A stretch of 29,633 nucleotides of DNA from Nitrospirota bacterium. Lineage in GTDB: Bacteria; Nitrospirota; Thermodesulfovibrionia; Thermodesulfovibrionales; Magnetobacteriaceae. The first letter of the stretch is position 1; every line of letters begins with the position of its first letter. Made by a program: the position numbers and the translations under genes. Under the pieces are notes generated by a model, which was given only the letters and a program-made list of their open reading frames with translations, did not search any database and had not been told where the DNA came from. The DNA lies in assembly GCA_015233265.1 (NCBI GenBank), contig JADFXZ010000005.1, positions 1 through 29,633 of the forward strand. Direction: 5' to 3'. Shown in pieces: positions 23,871-29,633 of the stretch.

Positions 23871-24641
23871 CTACTGTTCCTCCGGCTTGGCCTGAGGTGA
23901 GATAGGTGACTCATAGTTTGACATCTGGCGCTCAAGAGATTCAGTGCCCTTGGTGAGAACATTTACGCATTTATCCATTTTCTTGTTCACCTTCTCAAAT
24001 TCCATAATTACCTGTTGGAGTTCCTCGGAGTCCACGGCAAGGTCCTCCAGCGTAAGCATTATCTTTTCGTTAAACGCCTTTATTTTAGTGAACTCCTCGT
24101 TCATTTCTTTAAACATCTCACTGTAGCCAAGCAGTTCGATTGTATGCCGTTTATGGGCGGCCGCAATGGCCTGCTGCAGTTTGGCGGAGTCTTCTTTTGT
24201 ATTTACAGGGGCCGGCGTGGCAGCGGCTGGCTGGGCAGCGGGTGACATTGTCTCTCTCGTTACTTCCATCAGTTCGGTATAGTGTTTTCCCAGCAGTTTA
24301 TCGAAATCATTGTAAAAGTAATTCCAAAATGTGGTCTCGTCACCTTGTAATGCCTTTAGTGCCTCGATGGCCGTATTCACCGAGTGAAGTTTAGCGCTTA
24401 GGGTCTCTTTTTTGATAATTACATCTTCTGATACAAGGGCTTCCTCGCCGATGGCCGAATATTCAGTCTCAAGCCGTGCAGCCTCGTCATGAAGGGCGGC
24501 ATTTAAGCTGTCTGTGTTGACGCCGGCAACAACGGTCGCAGACTTCCGCCTGGCCTTAATGAAGAGATATACGCTCAGGCCAATAAGGACTGCTATCGCC
24601 TCCAACATAAATAAAAAGAATAGTGTGTTAATTCTTGTCAT
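23871..24641 (-). CDS. Membrane-anchored coiled-coil protein of unknown function
   Basis: Not assigned to a family. The 256-residue protein has one N-terminal membrane helix (about 6-28, FFLFMLEAIAVLIGLSVYLFI), a charged region with heptad-like helices (about 45-100), an Ala/Pro linker (AAQPAAATPAPVNT near 135-148), and a long helical C-terminal half (about 150-245) predicted to form a coiled coil. Its start overlaps the 3' end of the VWA-like gene by 14 nt, so the two are co-translated and probably work together at the membrane. Confidence 0.8.
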   Translation of the reverse strand: MTRINTLFFLFMLEAIAVLIGLSVYLFIKARRKSATVVAGVNTDSLNAALHDEAARLETEYSAIGEEALVSEDVIIKKETLSAKLHSVNTAIEALKALQGDETTFWNYFYNDFDKLLGKHYTELMEVTRETMSPAAQPAAATPAPVNTKEDSAKLQQAIAAAHKRHTIELLGYSEMFKEMNEEFTKIKAFNEKIMLTLEDLAVDSEELQQVIMEFEKVNKKMDKCVNVLTKGTESLERQMSNYESPISPQAKPEEQ

Positions 24642-26304
24642 GTACCTCTTCCACCTGTTCCTCGACTATTATGCTCTCTGGCTTCCTGCCAGGCAATCTC
24701 TTGCCGAATAATTTTATATTAGCCAACACAGCCCTGTTAATATACAATAAAATGGATAAAAATAAAACTATGTTAATCACAATTAACCGCTTAAATGCCT
24801 TATTCAGGGCTGATGGGGTATGGCTTACATATTTATTGCTGAGCCAGGCCGTGATTTTGTGTTGTTTTCCAGTGGTTAGCTGGTGTTCCGTGACCAGGGG
24901 CTTGCCTTTTTGCGATTCCTGTTCTTCTATAACAGCTATTATAAAGGATTTACTTCTTTCGATAGCCTTACTCTTAACGGAAATCGCCAATTTGTTGATG
25001 CCGATTGTCTTTGGCGTGATTTCGCATGTGAATGCGCCACTAGAGTTATCATGTTTATCTCCCTTTTTATCCCCATTGATGTCTGCCATTTTAAGTTCAA
25101 GCTTCTCAGGAGGCGTATCGCCCTCAAGTACTGTCATGGTGCCAGATACGGCAATTGCATCACCAAGCTCTCTCATATCGATAACTGTGCCATCTATTGT
25201 CATGCGGGTCTGCACAGTCATCGGCTGATATACCCTTTGATATGAACTCTTAATGTTGGCGCTGACCCTCAGGTGTGTCGATACATATAAGTGATTGCTT
25301 TTTTCATCGACGCTTAGAAAGTTCCACAGCCCTGGCTCTGGGGCGTCTATCTTAACAATGTCGAAGTTGGAAAACTGGCTCCAGCTTACACCGGCAGTGC
25401 TCTTGCCCGCGCTGTAATTTTCTCCTTCCGGGCTTTGTAAGATTAACTTAAAGTCTGGTTTTTTGGAGAGAACCATCGTGAGCTGGTCTATCGACTCATC
25501 CACTATGAACTTGCCCAAGTCTGAAGGGAGTATATCGGGGGATTTTATAGTCTCATAAATTGCGGCAGCCGTTGAGTTCAATAAACCCGCCTTAGGGCAG
25601 GGATAGGAAAACCCACCGGTACTTCTGGATAACTCCTCAAGGAAGTCCTTGTCCGCGTCAACCCCAAGGGGCACAGTAAAGAGCCTTATCCCCTTGTCTT
25701 TAAATACCGGGACAAGCTCGTTCATTATTGCAGTTCGTATTTTTTTGTCTTCCTCAGGGGTATTTGCATAGGCGGCTGACGCACTGACAAGGACAATTAT
25801 ACGGTTAGTGGCCGATATGTCTTTTAGGGCAAATTCTTTGAGGGCTAACGACAAGGCATTATATGGATTAGAAGATGAGTTATTGTCAGAAGAGAACTTG
25901 CTGATTGAATCTATGGACTTATAGGTGGCCGAATCTGCCGGGGTTATTTTCCCGGCCACTTTTGCGTCCTTTTCGTCAAATGCAATCAAGCCAAAACTGT
26001 CGTCTTGTGAAAGCACTGCGGCTGATAATTTGAGTGCGTGAAAAAGCAGCCCCTGAGGGTCTGCCTTTGCCGCGGCTAAGGACGTCTCAACGACAAACAC
26101 TACGCTGCTTGGAGCGTATCCTTCGTCTTGTGCCTCAGCATGGCAACAGGGAGCAAGGCAAAGTACAAACACCAGCGCTAATCCCAACGGCAGTGCTATC
26201 AGCCTAAGAGACTTATAATAGCCTGCCAGCACTGGCAATCTCACCACCTTGCCGCCGCCACTTATATTGCCCAATAGAGGCCTCATACTTAACCGCTGGC
26301 TCAT
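24628..26304 (-). CDS. Membrane protein with degenerate VWA domain
   Basis: The 558-residue protein has an N-terminal hydrophobic segment (LPLGLALVFVLCLAPCCHA, signal or anchor) and a von Willebrand A-like domain starting at SSVVFVVETSLAA. Strands IIVLVSASAAYA and IRLFTVPLGV, and DFLEELSRSTGGFSY, fit the VWA fold. Beta-sandwich-like regions follow, then a C-terminal membrane helix (RLIVINIVLFLSILLYI) and a short basic tail. The metal site is not canonical: DxSxS is ETSLA and the later Asp is replaced, so it may not bind Mg. A TATAAT at 26312-26317 lies 7 nt before the ATG at 26304, which favours this start, possibly leaderless. It leads a cluster with the coiled-coil protein and exporter. Confidence 0.78.
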   Translation of the reverse strand: MSQRLSMRPLLGNISGGGKVVRLPVLAGYYKSLRLIALPLGLALVFVLCLAPCCHAEAQDEGYAPSSVVFVVETSLAAAKADPQGLLFHALKLSAAVLSQDDSFGLIAFDEKDAKVAGKITPADSATYKSIDSISKFSSDNNSSSNPYNALSLALKEFALKDISATNRIIVLVSASAAYANTPEEDKKIRTAIMNELVPVFKDKGIRLFTVPLGVDADKDFLEELSRSTGGFSYPCPKAGLLNSTAAAIYETIKSPDILPSDLGKFIVDESIDQLTMVLSKKPDFKLILQSPEGENYSAGKSTAGVSWSQFSNFDIVKIDAPEPGLWNFLSVDEKSNHLYVSTHLRVSANIKSSYQRVYQPMTVQTRMTIDGTVIDMRELGDAIAVSGTMTVLEGDTPPEKLELKMADINGDKKGDKHDNSSGAFTCEITPKTIGINKLAISVKSKAIERSKSFIIAVIEEQESQKGKPLVTEHQLTTGKQHKITAWLSNKYVSHTPSALNKAFKRLIVINIVLFLSILLYINRAVLANIKLFGKRLPGRKPESIIVEEQVEEVHDKN

Positions 26305-26394
26305 GTTGCATATTATACCTTTTTTTATCAAATAATATACTCATTTTTACAAAATAACCCCGCTATTTATGATACAATACCAAATGGAAGCACA

Positions 26395-27108
26395 ATGGCG
26401 TACCCAATGTCCGAACTCGATTTCTTTATAAAGAACAACAGGCTTTTTTCTGAAATAGGCCGCACCGAGGCTGAGTCGCTGTGCGCCCGGCGCCGTCTGT
26501 TTAAACACCGCAAGGACGAGATACTCTTCATGCACGGCGACGCGTCAGACAGTTTATACTTTCTGGGGCACGGCCTTGTCAGATTGTCTAAACTCAGTTA
26601 TGACGGCAGGAAATTCACGCTGGATGTCGTCTCACCCGGGGGATTTTTCGGAGAGCTTTGCTTAGCCGGAGAAACAGAGCGACGCTCAATTGCCGAGGCG
26701 ATGGAGGATGTCGCTGGGTTTGAGATCAAAAAGACCGTGTTCGAGGCATATCTGGTCAAAAGGCCGGAGGTTGCCATCAAGCTCATCAAAATCATTGGCG
26801 ACAAGCGTATCGAAATGGAAAATATCCTTGAAGATATGATATTTATGGATGTGGAGAGCCGTGTTGTCTCGCTACTTCTGAAATACTCGGACCATGGAAC
26901 GGTTAAGCTGCCGCTGACGCATCAGGAAATAGCCGATATGACAGGCACCACACGGGTCTCCGCCTCGAGAACCATGGTCGCACTCAGAAATAGGGGTCTG
27001 ATTGACACACAAGGCCATAAGATCGTACTTAAAAACGAGGGCAAGCTTCGCGAAATGCTTCAATTACCATTCAACGGCAAAGGCGGCAGGCCCTCTGCGC
27101 AGAAGTAG
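26395..27108 (+). CDS. Crp/Fnr-family transcription regulator
   Basis: The 237-residue protein has a cyclic-nucleotide-binding beta barrel (about 17-115) and a C-terminal winged helix (about 174-215; LTHQEIADMTGTTRVSASRTMVALRNRGLI). The effector pocket keeps G86-E87-L88 and R97-S98, the residues that hold cyclic nucleotide phosphate in Crp-type members, and it lacks the N-terminal cysteine cluster of Fnr. It is therefore more likely to sense a cyclic nucleotide than oxygen through FeS. It is divergent from the VWA-like gene with a 90-bp gap, where a TACAAT (26373-26378) without a good -35 may be its -10. Confidence 0.9.
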   Translation: MAYPMSELDFFIKNNRLFSEIGRTEAESLCARRRLFKHRKDEILFMHGDASDSLYFLGHGLVRLSKLSYDGRKFTLDVVSPGGFFGELCLAGETERRSIAEAMEDVAGFEIKKTVFEAYLVKRPEVAIKLIKIIGDKRIEMENILEDMIFMDVESRVVSLLLKYSDHGTVKLPLTHQEIADMTGTTRVSASRTMVALRNRGLIDTQGHKIVLKNEGKLREMLQLPFNGKGGRPSAQK

Positions 27109-27140
27109 CAGCGCTGCCCTTGTGCTGGCTTTTGCCGCTG
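27108..27140. terminator. Palindromic spacer between convergent genes
   Basis: GCAGCGCTGC (27108-27117) is a perfect 10-bp palindrome at the end of the Crp/Fnr gene. CAGCG (27109-27113) can alternatively pair with CGCTG (27136-27140), followed by ACTTTTAAAT. This may end transcription from both sides, but it is a weak match to an intrinsic terminator. Confidence 0.3.
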
Positions 27141-27144
27141 ACTT

Positions 27145-27687
27145 TTAAATATGTCTCTTAGCAAGTTCGAGCAGTCCATAGAGTTTTAGGTCTATATATG
27201 TGTCCGGCCCTTCCAGTGCATATAGATGTTCGTAGAAATTATCTAGCGGCAGGGTGATTATCTCAATGTCTTCATGCGGGTCGAGCGCCTGCCCGCAGTA
27301 TAATACTACATCTAAGGCCGCATAGACCGTAAGCACCTCCGTCGATGCCCCCGAAGAAAGCGGCCCTGTGGCAATAGGGATTAATCGCCCGGCACGGCAA
27401 CCCGTCTCCTCAAGCAGCTCTCTTTGTGCCACCTCTGTCAGGGTCTCCCCCTTGTCGTTAAGGCCTGCTGGAAATTCAATTACATATTTACCTACAGGCG
27501 GTCTGAACTGTTTTACCACTATGACGCCCCGGTCTTTAGTGACAGGGACAATGGCAACGATTCCATTGCAATTATTACGCTCAAAGGCCTCCCAGTTGAA
27601 TCTTACTCCCTTTGAGTTTTTGACTTCAAACTCAATTGCACTTAAAAATGTGCCTCTCCAGTTTGTTTTTTTCCCAAGTATTGGCAT
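27145..27687 (-). CDS. Nudix hydrolase, ADP-ribose pyrophosphatase type
   Basis: Hydrolyses nucleoside diphosphate sugars, most likely ADP-ribose to AMP and ribose 5-phosphate. The 180-residue protein carries a perfect Nudix box at 75-97 (G75, E81, R89-E90, E93-E94) and the NudF-like lead-in VVKQFRPPVGKYVIEFPAG. AGGGG lies 8 nt before the ATG. It follows the futalosine hydrolase gene by 19 nt and is probably co-transcribed with it. Confidence 0.92.
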   Translation of the reverse strand: MPILGKKTNWRGTFLSAIEFEVKNSKGVRFNWEAFERNNCNGIVAIVPVTKDRGVIVVKQFRPPVGKYVIEFPAGLNDKGETLTEVAQRELLEETGCRAGRLIPIATGPLSSGASTEVLTVYAALDVVLYCGQALDPHEDIEIITLPLDNFYEHLYALEGPDTYIDLKLYGLLELAKRHI

Positions 27688-27706
27688 TTATTGACCCCTT
27701 TCATGT

Positions 27707-28429
27707 TTACCCCAGTGATTTTATGAACATTATAACAGCGCGTCCCGCAATTTGGGAAGCCAGCGTTATCTCCCACTTGTCCTTGTCCCTGTCAGCGGCT
27801 ATGTTGCTGATAGAACGAATCTCAACGGCCGGTGTGCCAAACATGGCGCATGTGTGGGCAATTGCCGCCCCTTCCATGTTTTCGCATATAGCGTCGAAGC
27901 GTTTTGTCAGATCATCCGCCCTTTTTTTCGTCCCCGTACATGTGGAGACCGTAATAAATGGGCCGGTCTTTACCTGTTTAAACAATGGAGATACGGTGTC
28001 GTATAGCTGCCCGGTTAATTTGGGGTCAAGCGGGAATGTATTAAAAAATTCAACCGCGCCATTTTTATAAAATGGAATTGCGATTTCCTCGAGCGTCAGA
28101 AAATCGTCGTCTAACATGACGCCTTCGTCGCCGTATATCTCGCACTGGGCAACCGCAACTGCCCCAACAGCGAGGTCAGCCGCGGGATATGCCCCGCCTA
28201 TACCCATCGAGATAACTACATCCGGCCTGTATTTTTCAATAACCAGCGATGCGGCAATTGCCGCGTTTACCTTTCCTACCCCCGTTTGCACACAATAGAC
28301 AAGGCACTTGCCCAATCCCCCTGAGATAGTCATTGTTGAGGTGGTCTCTTTATAGCTCACAGGATTTGACAGGTGTTTAATTAACTCACCAGCCTCAATC
28401 GCCACGGCGTGAAGCACTGCTATAACCAT
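27707..28429 (-). CDS. mqnB: Futalosine hydrolase (menaquinone biosynthesis)
   Basis: Removes the base from futalosine in the alternative menaquinone pathway. The 240-residue nucleoside-phosphorylase-fold protein shows SMGIGGAYPAADLAVGAVAVAQCEIYGDEGV, TVSTCTGTKKRADDL, CENMEGAAIAHTCAMFGTPAVEIRSISN and DKDKWEITLASQ, a pattern closer to MqnB than to MTA/SAH nucleosidase. Length fits. AAGGA is 8-9 nt upstream of the ATG. No other mqn genes are in view, so assignment rests on sequence type. Confidence 0.87.
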   Translation of the reverse strand: MVIAVLHAVAIEAGELIKHLSNPVSYKETTSTMTISGGLGKCLVYCVQTGVGKVNAAIAASLVIEKYRPDVVISMGIGGAYPAADLAVGAVAVAQCEIYGDEGVMLDDDFLTLEEIAIPFYKNGAVEFFNTFPLDPKLTGQLYDTVSPLFKQVKTGPFITVSTCTGTKKRADDLTKRFDAICENMEGAAIAHTCAMFGTPAVEIRSISNIAADRDKDKWEITLASQIAGRAVIMFIKSLG

Positions 28430-28474
28430 AGTGTCATTCCTTTTATGATGTTGTGGTACGCGTGTTTTTTTATT

Positions 28475-28503
28475 TTGTTATTTTACCTGAAATATTGTAT
28501 TAT
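28475..28503 (+). promoter_or_regulatory. Promoter for the PEGA-WD40 gene
   Basis: TTGTTA (28475-28480), 17-nt spacer and TATTAT (28498-28503) lie in the 112-bp gap between divergent genes, giving a leader of about 30 nt before the plus-strand start at 28542. No clear promoter for the minus-strand mqnB gene is seen in the same gap. Confidence 0.45.
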
Positions 28504-28541
28504 AATGCCATGTGTAAAAACCATGCACCGGCAAGGCGGAT

Positions 28542-29633
28542 ATGGAGCTATTAAACATAGTAGCCATAGTGATCATCTTACTAGGCGTTGTAACTATAGT
28601 AATTGAGTTTATCTTTTTTTTAAACAACAGGTCTACGCTTATAATCCAATGCGACCAGGAAGAAGCCCCTGTGTACGTTAATGGCAACCTACAAGGGAAA
28701 AGCCATATAGAGACCAAAATAGCCCCTGGCTCTCACAACATATCAGTTCACAAAGACCTCAACGACGGAAGCTATTATACATACGAAGGCGTGGTAAATG
28801 TTGGCAAGGGTGTGGAAAAAAGGCTCGAAATAAGACTCGAAAGGAAATACACAGAGCAATACTTCTGGGGAAAGGCCAAAAACAGCAACAACAAGGCAGA
28901 CTTCGACGACTATCTGGAGCGATTCCCTGAAGGCAAGTTCGAGGCAGAGGCAAAGGCGGCCATCGAGGAGTTATATCATAATAACATTACAGGGCTTCAA
29001 TCGTGCGCCGAATACCTTAAAGTCTATCCGTTTGGTAAATATGCCAAGGAGGTAAAGGCAAAGATGGAAGAGCTGACCTTTGCCCTTTGCGATACGGTTG
29101 CAGGCTGTAAAAGGTATATCGATAAATATCCAAACGGCATATACATCGGCGACCCGAAGCTCAAGAGGGTCAAAAAGATGCTCTCTACCGCCAGGTACAA
29201 TCCAGCCAGAACCCTTGATGGTCACAAAGGCGGCATAAACTGCATAGTTTCCACAGGGGATAAGTTTTACTCCTGCTCGGACGACAAGACCATTATCATC
29301 TGGGATGGATCGTATTTTAACAAACTGAGGATTCTGGAGGCCCACAAAGACGGAGTCTCAGCCCTGGCAATCTCAGGGTATACCCTAGTCTCAGCCTCAG
29401 AAGACAAGTCTGTTATAGTGTGGAATCTCCAGGAGAATCCCCCCGTTGTCCAACACACGCTGACAGGGCACGGCAGCTGGGTGACTTGTGTGACCATAGT
29501 GGATAATTTTATTGTCTCCGGCTCAGAGGACAAAACGCTTAAGGTCTGGAGTCTTGAGACAGGGGAGCTTATCAGAACCCTCGAAGGGCACCGCTTAGGT
29601 GTTTGGTCTGTTGCCGTAGCCGACGGGATGATA
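28542..29633 (+). CDS. Membrane-anchored PEGA, repeat and WD40 protein, 3' end cut off
   Basis: An open frame of 364 codons from ATG 28542 to the window edge with no stop. Residues 5-27 form a membrane helix. Residues 32-101 resemble a PEGA domain (QEEAPVYVNGNLQGKS, APGSHNISV, VEKRLEIRLERK). Residues about 118-213 hold three similar helical units with the theme YLxxYPxGxY (YLERFPEGKF, YLKVYPFGKY, YIDKYPNGIY). From about 222 WD40 blades begin, each with GH and then DDKTIIIW, EDKSVIVW or EDKTLKVW; at least three full blades and part of a fourth are present. WD40 scaffolds of this sort organise protein complexes; the partner is unknown. AAGGCGG near the ATG is an acceptable ribosome site. Confidence 0.88.
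   Translation, partial: MELLNIVAIVIILLGVVTIVIEFIFFLNNRSTLIIQCDQEEAPVYVNGNLQGKSHIETKIAPGSHNISVHKDLNDGSYYTYEGVVNVGKGVEKRLEIRLERKYTEQYFWGKAKNSNNKADFDDYLERFPEGKFEAEAKAAIEELYHNNITGLQSCAEYLKVYPFGKYAKEVKAKMEELTFALCDTVAGCKRYIDKYPNGIYIGDPKLKRVKKMLSTARYNPARTLDGHKGGINCIVSTGDKFYSCSDDKTIIIWDGSYFNKLRILEAHKDGVSALAISGYTLVSASEDKSVIVWNLQENPPVVQHTLTGHGSWVTCVTIVDNFIVSGSEDKTLKVWSLETGELIRTLEGHRLGVWSVAVADGMI

Noticed and set aside
23813..23962. 50-residue N-terminal extension of the MFS exporter
   Set aside because: Reads through a palindrome and the end of the preceding gene, with no similarity to exporter N-termini.
24635..25228. 197-residue open frame on the plus strand inside the VWA-like gene
   Set aside because: Antisense to a well-supported gene, no ribosome site, composition of a reverse-complement shadow.

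Overview
The window reads like ordinary chromosome from a Gram-negative bacterium with mid-range GC. It is probably a deep-branching anaerobe or microaerophile, and Nitrospirota, perhaps a magnetotactic lineage, is my best guess. That guess rests on gene content and style: the futalosine route to menaquinone (MqnB), anaerobic-type corrin genes with a CbiG-CobK fusion, a 'two-CW'-like cysteine module, and PEGA/WD40 proteins. There is no rRNA gene or other direct marker, so the taxonomy is an inference.

Layout. 1-2800: a secreted alpha-carbonic anhydrase, a UDP-glucuronate-epimerase-type sugar enzyme and a FabZ-like hot-dog protein, with short palindromes at both ends of the last. 3100-5010: a mobile-element scar. 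It holds an apparently intact IS110-family transposase with a structured upstream noncoding segment (candidate bridge RNA), next to a decayed IS1634-type transposase. 5053-17077: a 12 kb run of minus-strand genes. In transcription order these are a multidomain HSDR_N/receiver-like/Cys-rich protein, five cobamide genes (cbiG-cobK, cbiF, cbiH, cobU, cobT), a DNA methyltransferase with a nuclease-like tail, recA, recX and alaS. 17263-21773: plus-strand ATP-grasp gene, then the classic tig-clpP-clpX proteostasis operon. 22057-22500: a small protein made of two copies of one helical repeat, between two G/C-rich hairpins. 22598-26304: minus-strand cluster of a VWA-like membrane protein, a membrane-anchored coiled-coil protein and an MFS exporter. 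26395-29633: a Crp/Fnr regulator, an ADP-ribose-type Nudix hydrolase and futalosine hydrolase (minus strand), then a divergent PEGA-TPR-like-WD40 membrane protein that runs off the right edge.

How the genes work together. The cobamide block has overlapping start/stop codons (4 nt, 17 nt, 4 nt) and covers mid-corrin methylation, ring contraction chemistry and lower-ligand activation. Tig, ClpP and ClpX cover folding and degradation of new proteins. RecA and RecX are effector and modulator of recombination and lie 17 nt behind the methyltransferase gene, which has a near-consensus promoter placed for a leaderless transcript.

The parts most worth a second look are the IS110 noncoding segment, the HSDR_N/receiver-like/Cys-rich fusion, the methyltransferase with a degenerate staphylococcal-nuclease-like tail and leaderless promoter, and the tandem-repeat small protein. 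I see no CRISPR array, tRNA, rRNA or cobalamin riboswitch.
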